A stretch of 36,017 nucleotides of DNA, taken from Penium margaritaceum (lineage: Eukaryota > Streptophyta > Zygnematophyceae > Desmidiales > Peniaceae). Below are positions 21,118 to 31,903 of this stretch, in pieces. Below the pieces are notes generated by a model. The model was not told where the DNA came from, searched no databases, and worked only from the letters and a program-made list of their open reading frames with translations. The DNA lies in contig SZWC01003550.1 of NCBI GenBank assembly GCA_023375785.1, forward strand, positions 131,375 through 167,391. The letters are read 5' to 3'. The translations under genes and the position numbers were made by a program. The first letter of the stretch is position 1, and every line of letters starts with the position of its first letter.

Positions 21118-23410
21118 GTACTGGTAAAAGTGCAACCCTAAGGTTCCAAAAGTCGTGGAACGGTAGCGGCACTATTCGACAGTGGAGTTTCTCACAACTT
21201 TGTCAGCATGGTTCAGAAACTGGGTTTGCAGATCAAACCAAGGGTGTTGAAAGGAAAACCCGTCGACAGGAGATTGCAAATACGGAGACTCCGCGAACCA
21301 CTATGACTGCAAGTGGGAGATCTATGGGATGTAACGGTTTGGAAGTCCTATCCAATGAGTGACTACAAAATCATTCTTGGGTGAGATTTCCTATACCGAC
21401 ACAATGCGGAGGGTTTACTGGAACAAGGAAGATGTCTATGTGGAAGTCGATGGCGCCAAGCGACAACATTCGCGTGTGGGATGCAAGACGAGAGCGGAAG
21501 TAGTAGAGATGGAAGCAGCAGAGGACGCCGTAGTGACCAAAAAGCGATAGCATATGTAGTTCATACCGCTCAACCTAGCCAAACATTGCATACAAGGAGG
21601 AGTTCATGCATGGCTCTTGTATCTCAAGCTAATGGAGGAAGTAGAAGTGGAAAAAATTGAATCATCTCTCTCATTGGCCTTATCAGCCTCATTGACATCA
21701 ACAAAGTTTGCAATGGTACCCGAAGAGTTTGCACCCCTCATCCAAGAGTTCACGGACGTCTTCCTTGATGAACTCCCCAAAACCCTACCACCTCAACGAG
21801 ACATTGACCATCGCATTGAGCACAAATTGGGCAGCAGATCTTCAATTCAAGGAGCCTATCGGATAAGCAATCACAAGCTGACCAAGCTGAAAAAGCAGCT
21901 CGACAAGATGCTCACTGAGGGGTTCATCCACCCTTCCATGTCACCATACGTTGCACCTGTACTATTCGTGAAAACGAAAACTGGCCAAATGCAGATGTGC
22001 GTAGACTACCGGGCGTTGAACAATGCTACCATGAAGAACCACTACCCTTTTCCCCAAGCCGACGAACTTTGACCAACTCCGAGCGGCTCAATTTTTCACC
22101 AAAATCTACCTACGCACCAAATCCGTGTGGTAGACACCGACATCAAGAAGACGGTATTCCAAACACAATACATGCATGTTGAAATCACTTTCATGTAGTT
22201 CGGACTTAAGAATGCCCCAGCGACGTTCATGGCAGTAATGAACAAATTTTTCTGCCCGAACCTCGACGGTTTTGTCATGGTGTACCTCGATGACATCTTG
22301 GTGTACAGTCGCACCTCGGAGGAGCACAATGGACATCTTTGAATAGTTCTTAAAAATTTTCGAAGAGAATTTTTTTGATAAATTCTCGAAGTGCAAATTC
22401 TGTCGTCGCTCGATCGAGTTTCTAAGTCACGTCATCAACAGCGAACGGATCGCCATGGATCCGAAAAAAGAAGCAGCACTTGTTGATTGGCCGAGGCCAA
22501 CCAGCATTTGATACGTTCAATTTTTTATTGGATTCTTCCATTACTACCGGTGTTTTGTACGGGATTATGCCAAAGTGTCTGCGCCTCTCTCCGATCTCAC
22601 TCAAAAAGAAAACAAGTGGTGGTGGGGAGACAGCAAATAAGAAGCGTTCACCGCTTTTCGATACGCTATGACCTTGGCGCCAGCCCTACGATAAGTCAAT
22701 CCAACGGTCGACTATGTCATGGCTACGAATACCTCAGATCGAGCCATCGGTGCAGTCATCCTCTAAGACCAAAGCAACAAAGAACAACTGGTCGCATACA
22801 TGTCACAAAAGCTGGAGGGATCGGAACTCAACTACGTTGTACACGAGAAGGAGATGCTGGCCGTCGTACCTGCATTTAAGACATGGCGGTGCTATCTTGA
22901 ATGCTGCCGATGCATCGTATGCACCGACCATTATGCATGAAAATATTTGAAGACACAGCCGAACCTGAGTGGTCGTGAAACCCGATGGATGGAGTTTCTT
23001 GAGTCCGGGTTTGACGACGATATCGAGTACCGGCCAGGCAAAGTCAACCCAGCACATGCACTTGGCCGCCGACCCAATCTGATGGCAAAGGCAGGGACGC
23101 TACGGCTATAGCAAGATCCGTATCTCCAGAAAATGATCACATGCGGCTACGACAAGCATGGCAGATTCGACAAGGAAAAAATCCTTGTGCAACGCACCCT
23201 ATTGGAGGCGAGGATGCATTGCCTAGGTGGTCCTTCCCCCGAACGATGAACTCCGTCGCATACTGCTTCAAGAATGCCACAAGCCCAGGTCGACACTTTG
23301 GAGAAGAAAAGACGGCAAAGAAGCTAACAAAACACTAGTGGTGGGACATTCTACAAACCGACGTGGCCAACTTCTGTAAATCCTATGACACATGTCGCGT
23401 GACCCACTGT
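21118..23410 (+). pseudogene. Chromovirus C pol pseudogene (protease, RT, RNase H, start of integrase)
   Basis: The aspartic protease is recognised by ALFDSGVSHNFVS, with the catalytic DSG at 21178-21186. RT starts in the long frame 21617-22072 ([40 protein letters not shown]). After frame changes it reaches the catalytic YLDD at 22283-22294 ([14 protein letters not shown]), which is intact. RNase H lies about 22700-22960 (SDRAIGAVIL; EGSELNYVVHEKEMLAVVPA). The residue at 22728-22730 is Asn where the family normally has the first catalytic Asp. A SGFDDDIEYRPGKVNPAHAL segment near 23005 leads to the integrase zinc-binding region. The copy stops near 23410. Stops near 22070, 22200 and 22340 and several frameshifts inactivate it. 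Confidence 0.9.
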
Positions 23411-25265
23411 GAGGGCTGAGAGGCTTTGGACGGGCCAACTGAGACAAACTCGGTAAGTTTCACAGAGGGGCGTGAGCGTCCACAAGAAAACTGAGAGGAC
23501 TGAGAGGACGGAAGAGCACACAGTCTCCCCCCACGTGTGTAGGGCTCAGGACCAGAAGGAGGGACTTAAGGTGCTTCACCTCTAGTGGTGTCAACCACCG
23601 GAGGTGACTAATGTGCCGACTCAGGGGATGAGTTGGGAGTGGAATGCACGGGGGACTGTGTGTGAGTGGGTGCCAAGTGTGAGGACCCAGGATTGCTAGA
23701 GGATGGCAGGGATGTTACAGAATCCAAGGGCAGTGAGGCATCCGACTCAGACAAGGTATGAGAGGTCAAGGACTCCACGGAGGAGGAGTCCTCGTCCTCA
23801 CTGTCCGTGTTAGGAACAGTAGGGAATGCTACGCGAGCAGGAGAGGATGACACGCGGAGACTACATGCTGAAATAGACAACCCCCCTCCCCTTAAGCCGA
23901 CAAAGTGAGGAGAGAGAAGAGGGAGGAGGGACATGGGACAGGTCACAAGGAACGACATCGTCGAAGAGCAGGGTGTCACAAGACTCAATGATTCAAGAAC
24001 GTCAGAGTCCCAGAAGCTTCAGGCCTTGGACATGGCTGAGACACCAAGGAAGGTGTAGAGACGGGCGCGATGACTAAATTTGCCGTCATGAAAGTCACCA
24101 GATGCGGGGGAGGCGGAGGTGCCAGCGCTCAAAGGGAGCGATATGACCAGGAAGGGGACCACGGGGAACACGGTTCCACACCCAAGTCATGTTAGACATG
24201 GCTTTGAAAGAAAGGACATGGGAGAGAGAGGATTCACTGAGAAGAGTACAGACACCGTCGGCAAGTGTACGGTTCCAGCATTCAGAGACGCCGTTGTGTT
24301 GGGGCGTGTGTGGAGCGGAAGGTTCTATACACTCCCCGCGAGAGGTCAAGAAGCGGGCAGTGGGACCCATTAACTCCCCACCACGGTCACAGCAAAAAAC
24401 TTTTAGACAGTGACAACAGGCCAGCTCGGCCTGAGGCAACCAGGACTCGAGAATGGGAAAAACATCACTCTTTTCCCAAAGTGCAAAGACCCACCGCATG
24501 CGAGAAAATTCATCTCTGAGGCAAAGGACATAGTGACCAACCCCACCGAGGGTATCATGGGCAATGGGTCCCATGACGTCCGCATGCAAGAGATCAAGAC
24601 GATGAGACATGCGGGACTCAGACGTAGAGAACGGGGAACGGTGCATTTTGCCCTTGGCACGATCAAGACAGTCAGTAGGACAAGGGGTAGAGAACGTGCC
24701 GACGTCAAGACCATGAGCGGGTCTGTTCCACAGCAAACTTTCAACAGCAGTAGTGTGAATGTGGCAGAGCCGGCAATGAAGCAGCTATTCGTGTGCCGGG
24801 GAGGGAGAACGTGCCACGTGAAAAAGGGAAGTAGAAGCGAGATGCGGTGCAAAGGAGGGCACACGGTACATGCGATCACGTGTGTCATGCAGCAGGACAC
24901 AGCCAGTGCTATGGTGCAACACAGAGGCAATGCCGCGGCTGGAAGAGAAGTCCATGCCCTGGTCATCGAGAGTCGTAACAGACAGCAGACTGAGCTCAAG
25001 AGCAGGGACGTAGAAAACATCTGGCAGAAAGAGTTCCCCCCCCAGAGCCAACAAAGCAGACAACCCCAACACCCTAGATAGGTAAGAGCTGGCCAGAGCT
25101 GGTGCGGACAAAGCGAACAGAGCCAACAGGACCCAGCGAAATGAATGAAGAACGATAGGAGGTCATGAGGTGGGTGGCACCTGAATCAAGGATCCAGAAG
25201 CCACCCGATACACATACCAACGCAGGGTCACGAATCACAGTGGCAACGGCAGAGCGAGGGGGAAG
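23411..25265 (-). pseudogene. Copia E protease-integrase pseudogene with trailing linker
   Basis: On the minus strand the protease box is FWILDSGATHLMTSYRSSF (DSG at 25179-25187), with a stop near 25080. The pre-integrase segment is at 24785-25126 (DVFYVPALELSLLSVTTLDD). The integrase is open for 213 codons (24095-24736) and holds all three acidic positions: HADVMGP, CCDRGGE and GVSECWNRT, plus the PHTPQHNGVSE motif typical of copia integrases. After a stop at 24095, other frames carry FLGVSAMSKAWSFWDSD (about 24060-24010) and a Ser/Pro-rich linker (23608-23988) that normally precedes RT. Integrase inserts the DNA copy; in this copy it is the longest intact domain. RT is absent, so the copy cannot be autonomous. 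Confidence 0.88.
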
Positions 25266-25436
25266 GTGCTGACCACAAGCACAAAGGCAATGAGGCAGAT
25301 TGTAAGACTAGCACTGCTCTATCCACAAGACGCCAACTGGGGACCAACCCTGAACATGACCAGACAACGGACCAAGAAGAGACACATAAACAGCACACGC
25401 AAGCGCCCCCTCAACCGAACGCACACTCTCACCTCC

Positions 25437-27123
25437 CTAATCATGGAGGTATCTCTGGTGGATGGCATGAGACTGAGCAGAGTCCAGCTGATGGTCGTCG
25501 TAAGAGGGGCCAAAGATGATGACGCCAATGGAGGGGCGCTGGGAGGTGTGGGTGGACGATGCCCACGGTGGAGGAGAGTAGGATACAGAGGGAGGCCTGA
25601 AGTAGACGGGGCCGCCAAACCCAAGGGGCCAACCCCAGGGATAAAGCGAAGGCGGTGAAGTCAGGCCGATGATGTAAGCTATAGCTGTTAGAGAGAGGGA
25701 TGAAGAGGGCCTAGAGGAAGTAGTGGAGGTGGAGGAGCGAGAGGAACCACCACCTGTTCCTGTCAAGCGCGCCCAATGCACACGCATGGCTGATGCAAGA
25801 CGGGCATCATCAGGAGGCGTTGGGCACTTGGGCGTTGCGTGACCAGCGGCACCGCAGTTCCAACACATGATGGTACTAGAGGAGGAAGATAAAGGTGCGG
25901 CACCTTCAGAGCCGCGACCCTTGCCACCCTTCCATTGTGCACCGTCACTAGAGGCACCCCCTTAGCCTTTGCCTTTGCCATCATCCCCACCCGGACCACC
26001 CCCTTGAGAAGCGAGAGATGTGGTTGTCGTGGTGGAAGTGGTTGTGGAGGATGAGGCAGAGGTAGAGGAGGAGGAGGAAGGTAGTACAATGATAGTTGCT
26101 GCAACTACGGCACGGTGAGTGTGTTTGTTCTGCAGTGAACTCCACCAATATGTCAAACGCAGGAAGGTGAACTCCCATATGGCGCCAATGCTGGGCAGTG
26201 CATCAGCATGGACAAGTATAGCAGCCAGACCTTCAAGCTCAATGGCCTTTACCTCCCGTAGTATGTCACTTAGCTCCGAGATAAGGCCATTGAATATGGG
26301 AACAACAGCAAGGAGCTGTCCACGGGTGGCCTTCCCAAGGTTGTGCAACAATAACAACAACAAAAATCGTAGATTGCAAGCCAAATAGGCATCAGCTATC
26401 TCATCAGCATGCATGGAGAGCGTGTTCAACTGGTCAGTGAGGACGCTTTCAGCTACATGCCTAGTCACTGTTGTGCGCCATTTGATCAATGCATAAGCAC
26501 CGATAGGATCAGCAGTGGTGCGACGTGCACTGTCGACATTGTAGGACCCAATCTCATCAGTGAGATCGTCGGGTCCGGCACGAATGAGGGCACAAACAGC
26601 GCATGCAGCCTCAGACTCAACAGGCACGAAAGGTGGGTTAGCAGAGGGATTGGGCTCATGGTAGAATTCCCAGAGATGTTCCCCCTGTACTGAAGCACTG
26701 AAGCGGACCTCCCAAGAATAGAAGGTGAGGTTATAGGTGCAATGGAGAGGGTTAGATTCAAAATCAGGTTTGCGCTGCACCGATGGCGCAAGTGCTTTGG
26801 CTATGGCTGTGCCAGCTGCGACGATGACTACAAGGGGGTCAGAAAAGGATGAGCCAGCGGCGGTAGATGTGAAAGCAGGTGAAGTGGAGAACGCGCACCG
26901 ATGCCGACAGCAATGGTGGCAGAGGGTGTGCTGCGCAATGTGGGCTAAAGACGGTTAATGACCAAGTCAGCAATGTGATCTACGAAGGTCTCCTGGTCAC
27001 CTTGCTCAGCACGCAACTTGTCCTCCGCAGCGCGCTGAGCATTGAGTGCAGCCAACAGTGCAGTGGGCTCAAGCTGCAGCTCTCACTTCTACAAGGCTGC
27101 GTATTGGTCATCATCAACTGGCA
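25437..27123 (-). pseudogene. Copia E gag pseudogene with CCHC zinc knuckle
   Basis: A plausible start on the minus strand is the ATG near 27123 (MPVDDDQYAAL), with stops soon after. Open coding resumes with LEPTALLAALNAQRAAEDKL (about 27075-27015) and FVDHIADLVINRL. The 25962-26780 frame holds the capsid-like region (VRFSASVQGEHLWEFYHEPN; TADPIGAYALIKWRTTV; LKAIELEGL-like helices), then a Ser/Thr run and a Gly-rich tail (GGGPGGDDGKGKG). A further frame, 25437-25868, begins CWNCGAAGHATPKC, a complete CCHC knuckle, followed by Ser- and Pro-rich sequence. At least two frame changes and several stops separate these parts. The assignment rests on knuckle, order and strand relative to the integrase. 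Confidence 0.75.
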
Positions 27124-29250
27124 TAGTACCAGTGACGTGACTCTGCCAAAAAACATTCGGCATACTTTCCCTTGCACCAGTGGGCGTAGGAAATGTGGAG
27201 TGAGTACGTCGGAACTCTGTTGCAAGGTGACAACCTGGATGCATAAACACGCCAAAGCAGGAGAGGCAGGGACAAGGGACGAGAACAAGCTCACCAAGCA
27301 CAACGACACAGGGAGAACAACGGTGGAAGAGCAGTTGCAGCTGAGGAAGCAACAAATGCAGCTACGGCTGCTGCTAAGACAATGAGGCACGCAACTCCCA
27401 TCAACACTGCACCTGAAAGGGTAGAGATTGCAGCAGTGGTAGAGACCAACAATTGGTTGTGACGAGTCGCTGACAATGAAGAAGAGGGCAATGACGAAGC
27501 TTGAACGGTGGAGGTGTGAATGGAGTCGACGGCACTAAAGAGCGTCGTTGCTCTTGTAGTTGTTGCTGATGCAACTGCATCTGCTACGGTGGTAATCTGG
27601 GTAACAATGTTAACAGCCACAGCTGCCACAGGGCCTTGATCAACCGCAGCTGTTGTGTATGTCTCAATGGCTCTGCCAGCAGTAGTACTCGCTGGTGCGC
27701 GCGCAGCACGTGCAGTGGCAGCAAAGGTGGAAGCAACAGCAGCACTGGACACAAGGGCAACATGCAGTGCACTCAAGATGTCAGGGGATGGAGAAGAAGT
27801 CGACTCTGCAGCTAATGCAGCTAGGGATATGGTCCGACGTGAAGTAGGCGATCTAGGTACTGCAGCTACAAAGAATGGTGCTGCTCCACGAGAGGCAGCA
27901 CGGTGACGCTGCTGACGAGTTCTATGGGCAACGGGTGGGCTTACCGGTGATAGAAGAGGTCGGTGATCACGCGCTGGCACCATGGCTGGCTCTTTCTGCA
28001 CTATCAGTGAATCGTCGTGTGCAGACTCGCAGCGTAGACCCTGGAGTCCTCCCACTTGTAGTAGTCGGCGGGGTCGTAGTCCTCACCAGGGTACTACCCC
28101 CGCGGCGAACCCTCGAACAGACCTCCCTCTCTACCCTCCTCTTGTAGTACGCCATCTCGTGGTTGATAAGGTCACGCTTACGTGCGGCCGTGGCCGAAGT
28201 GGGAATCGACTCTGATTGAGGAGGGGACGCCAGGTGGCCGAGTGTTCGGCTGCCCTCACAGGGAGCTACAAACGATTCTAGATGTGAGACAGCGGGGCTA
28301 TCAATGCCACTGCTCACACTAAGATGTAGCCCACAAGGTGCAGCAGTGCTGGGGATGGGTGCATGGACCACGGCCGAGGGATAGTGAGCCGGCGGTAGGG
28401 ACCACCAGTTTCGGCTGCAAGGGCAGCTGTAGTATGATGCAACAACTGCTGCTGCTGCTGCAGTTGGTGAGACGATCGCAGCACGGCTGACTAAGAACAG
28501 GTGGCAGCGGAGAAACCAGTGTTGTTGTCACGTAGCCCCACCATGCACATAGTTACGACACCACGCAGATGACGGGTGCGGTGGTGCGGCTGCGAGGATG
28601 GACCAGCTGTGAACATCACAGCTGGGTGCAAATGTGCAGACGCTGGAATTGGGGCAGCAACCGTTGCCACAGCGTGGACAATGTCCGGCGGACTCCCCAG
28701 CACGACCAAGAGTATGGGATGGCGGCAAGAGTGCCAAAGCCGTACTCGCAACTACATCGTGCACGAAGGTAGGGTACTGTGTAGATCATGGATGCGGTGT
28801 ATGCAACTGTTGGGGTGTGAGCGTGCGACTGCTTGGGTGTGAGCATGCGATGGTGAGCCAGAACGGCTGCCGTTGCCACCGAGTGTCCAGCGTATGTGCT
28901 GCGGCCAAAGCACAATCGAGAGTAGAAGAACGGCAGCGACAAAGCATTGATGCCGTTGGTGCAACAAGGTCGACCAATGAAGATGGTGACTAGGTACGGA
29001 GGGCCGTGACCGTGTGTGGATCGGCTGTAGAGGTTGCTGCTGCGGCTAGGGTCATTGCCGACATACGTGAGATGCTTGCACGAGCTCACCCGCCATGCAA
29101 ACGTGACCCAACGAGGCCTCAGGAATGTCGCGAGGAGGAATTAATCGTCCTTGCTCAGTACCAGTAGGTAGCTGTGGTTGCTGGGATAAGCAAGTAAGCA
29201 AGTAAGTGAAGAGAGCGATACCATGGATCCGGGGCAAGCTCACATAACGC
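27124..29250. other. GC-rich, Ala/Ser/Thr-coding low-complexity region, no gene recognised
   Basis: The longest frame is minus 27291-28055 (254 codons), dominated by Ala, Ser, Thr and Val with no motif I recognise. A CTG run sits at 28447-28461. The stretch lies just upstream of element E's gag on the same strand, so it may be E's untranslated leader and LTR or captured host sequence. I found no repeat partner in the window, no polypurine tract and no convincing primer site. A TGGTATC match on the minus strand near 29218-29224 diverges after seven bases. Confidence 0.4.
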
Positions 29251-29262
29251 AAGAGTAACAGA

Positions 29263-29480
29263 GAAAAAAAAAAGTCAGTGAGTAAGGAGTGAGCGAAGTG
29301 CTAAGTGCCAGTTGACCGGGCCACCCACGTGAGGCTCTCTTCGTGGGGCTAGGACGCCACCCAAGGATCGAACCCAGCCCTGATGCGAGCGAGCTCCAGG
29401 CGGTTTCTCACACGCCGGCATAAGCCGAACGTGTGGTCCTGTGGGATCAGCAACCCGGCTCACTAAGCTCAAAGCATACT
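29263..29480 (-). repeat. tRNA-derived SINE-like unit ending in T10
   Basis: On the minus strand GGTTCGATCC (29365-29374) matches the pol III B-box consensus exactly. About 90 bases upstream GAGCTTAGTGAGCCGGG resembles an A box. The unit ends with ten T (A10 on the plus strand near 29263-29272), which could be a pol III terminator or the T-rich tail seen in some plant SINEs. Perfect 13-bp inverted repeats (GGTTTCTCACACG at 29402-29414 and its complement at 29483-29495) flank the A-box part. I found no target duplication, so the boundaries are approximate. Confidence 0.45.
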
Positions 29481-29499
29481 AACGTGTGAGAAACCACCC

Positions 29500-31479
29500 A
29501 CATCACGAATTCATGTGGTGCATGCACTCCTACAAGTGTGCTCCCCATTGTAGAATGTAGTAGTGTCCAACATCACTACAATTTGGCTCTCCATAAGATT
29601 GGTGTTGGTGTAGTGACCACAACTGGACAGCTTGATGCTATTGCCACCACTGTGAACTCCATGTTGTATCACAGTTTTGCACCAGAGAACCCCAATCCAG
29701 ATTAGTCACTTGCAGTGATGATTTGTGTGAATGCGTAGAGTCAAGGGATCCCTTGCGTGTGTCACAACCATAACCAACACCCCTCTCCTGGATTGCACAT
29801 TTATGTGGCGACATCAGCAGATTCGTTCTCCCTTCTTGGAAACATCAACTGATGTTGCCAATATTGGCCATCGAAGGTTGATTTCAGTGACTCTTCGTGC
29901 ACATTAAATAGTCATGGAAAGAGGAGTGTTTTGAACAGAACCTGACCCTTGACTTTTGAAGTGATATGTGGAGAACCGAAGGAGATTGACATTTAGTGAG
30001 AGGGAGAGGCAGAAAGAGAAAGAGGAAGGTCTAGCGGGCGATAGACAGAGAAAGCAAAGGATTATGTGAAAAAGAAAGTTTTCTCTTGTGCATGTATGTT
30101 CTTTCCAACTCTTGGAGCATGTTTCTCAATGAAAGAAACATGCCACAAGACAAAACCTGATTTAAGTTGAGGTTTTTTTTTCATGTTTTCGTCCCTCTTC
30201 GCGGAGCATCATATTGGGTATGCGAAGCATTAAAGCTTTTGTAGTACTCACTTTTTTCGCCTTGGACATTCGGAGTTTTAGTTTTTGACAGTGGTCCTAA
30301 GGATTTTTTTTGGGTTACGAAGTATTTCCTATTGATTTCAGTTCGACATCCACTTTTAAGAAACGGTTATTTCCCCCGTTTCTCGTACCACCCTGTCCAC
30401 CTTTGGGAGCTCGACCAAAATGCCAGAGTCACCCCTCCAGTGAACAGAATGTGCAATGCACATGCTGTACATTAAGAAAAGACAATTATTACTCGAGACA
30501 GGACCTAGCATGCATGGCACAGTCCACTTTGCGGATGTGCGAAAAAGGTAGGGTGAAGACTTTTGTTTTGTAAGTAGTTGCACAACATCTAAGGCCCTCG
30601 CTATCGGCCCAAGCACGGGCCGACTACAAGCAATGTGGAGAGAAATCCGCAATCCACCTTGATGTGGATAAAGCGACACGGTCGATCCAGAGTGAGGTGC
30701 GTCTTTACCCTTTGAAGTATCCAACGCGACACAAGAGAACTGGACCTAAATCTAGCTCGATCGGACAAAAACCACAGAAAACATGAAAATGAAATAGTTC
30801 GCATAAAAGCAGTACACGAAACGTTTCAACTCCTGACAATAAATTAGTTTGACACATGATTATGAGTACAAATGCATGTACTAGATGAACAAAGTAGATA
30901 ATACATTCCATTTCAAATCGTTTTTGTTCAGAATATAAGAGCAGCTTCTAAATCAATGTGGTTCAAGAAATGTATGAATAAAATGGTTTTCAATTCTCCC
31001 ATTATCTTCCCAACATAGAAAACTGTAGGAAACTCGATAAGAATTCATTTTTATTTCCATGCCATTTTTTCTCTTCCCAATTCATTTTCCACGTATGTTG
31101 ATCATACTTTGTAACCCGTGCACGCCTTGCGTCCAGCCTTATACCCTTGTTTCTTTTCCCGGAAACAAGAAATATTCTTGTGCAAAAGTGGCAATCACAC
31201 ATTCTTTATGCAAAGTTTGGGTTTTCCTGTAAATTAGTCGCGGAAACGATGGATATGAGGCAAAAGTACCCTCATCCTTACTTGGGTGGGAGTTGAAAGA
31301 TGAAGGAAATCTGGTCCGACTCCCCTGCATTCGAGTTTGCACAAAATCGTCAAAGCGTTAGAGGCCAGAATTCTTTCCTCACGCCGGACACCTCTTGGGA
31401 GCTACGATTCAGGCTGGCCGTATCCAAAAACCGTACCCCGGACTTCGGTGCCCGCCCAATCCTTCGCGATGGATCACGA
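29500..31479. other. Gene-poor interval, nothing recognised
   Basis: About 2 kb of moderately AT-rich DNA with only short frames, none resembling a known protein. Purine-rich stretches (30000-30060) and short homopolymers are present. I see no LTR ends, tRNA or repeat partner inside the window. It may be ancestral host intergenic DNA or old transposon remains. Confidence 0.5.
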
Positions 31480-31903
31480 CCATGGACGAATTTGGGAGAT
31501 GCTTTCTTTGATTTCGTCTGTGGTTATTGGTCTTGCTAGATCGGCAGTGAGGTGGTCTGGTGTTTTTTAAGTGGTGGCATAAATGGTTTTTCCAGCGAGG
31601 GTGCCGGTTGTTTGAAGAGGGTTTGGTACAAATTCATAATGATGGAGGCAATGTTTTTTGGATCTGTTGTGACAGTCCCTGAATGAGCCTTAAGCGCAGA
31701 AATAGTAGTTGCTTTTTTCTTGGCTCGAATGTGGAAAGAAAGGCAGAGGCTTGTTCTAGTCCGTCGATACATTTCAGTTGGGTCACTCGATGAGCTTGTT
31801 TGTGTTCTGACAGCACATATTTACTTAACTGTTTTTCGTGTTTTTCTAAAGTGACAATCTCCTCATTGCCTTTCAAACCTTCCTCGAGAACCCAGATCAA
31901 CAC
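31480..31903 (-). pseudogene. Inverted 5' fragment of a LINE ORF2 (endonuclease-RT linker)
   Basis: On the minus strand two overlapping frames carry sequence typical of the L1-type region just before RT. In 31634-31903 there is EEGLKGNEEIVTLEKHEKQL and IDGLEQASAFLSTFEPRKKQ. In the frame 31536-31772 there is FHIRAKKKATTISALKAHSG, NIASIIMNLYQTLF and then ITTDEIKESISQIRPW out to about 31480. The order reads from linker to the RT entrance going leftward. The RT itself lies to the right on the opposite strand. That is the geometry of a 5' inversion made during LINE insertion (twin priming). Stops and a frame change show decay. Confidence 0.72.

Larger units (their letters stand above)
19372..23410 (+). 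mobile_element. Ty3/gypsy chromovirus C, truncated at both ends
   Basis: In plus order: partial LTR, primer site, gag (from 19757), protease (DSG at 21178-21186), RT, RNase H, integrase zinc-binding region, then an abrupt end near 23410. There is no integrase core, chromodomain, polypurine tract or 3' LTR. Copia element E begins in the opposite orientation at that point. C has the best preserved gag and RT of the three chromoviruses. Confidence 0.88.
23411..27123 (-). mobile_element. Ty1/copia element E, RT end missing
   Basis: On the minus strand: gag from about 27123, CCHC knuckle at 25825-25866, protease DSG at 25179-25187, integrase at 24095-24736, then a Ser-rich linker ending at about 23411 against element C. 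RT, RNase H and the 3' LTR are absent. Its sequence differs from copia D, so it is a second copia family. The 5' LTR was not found; the GC-rich sequence to 29250 may contain its leader. Confidence 0.82.

Noticed and set aside
24410..25081. Plus-strand frame of 223 codons.
   Set aside because: It is antisense to the copia E protease-integrase region, and the strand with motifs is minus.
29213..29224. TGGTATCGCTCT on the minus strand as a primer binding site for element E.
   Set aside because: Only the first seven bases match TGGTATCAGAGC, and it lies 2.1 kb from the gag start with no LTR end beside it.
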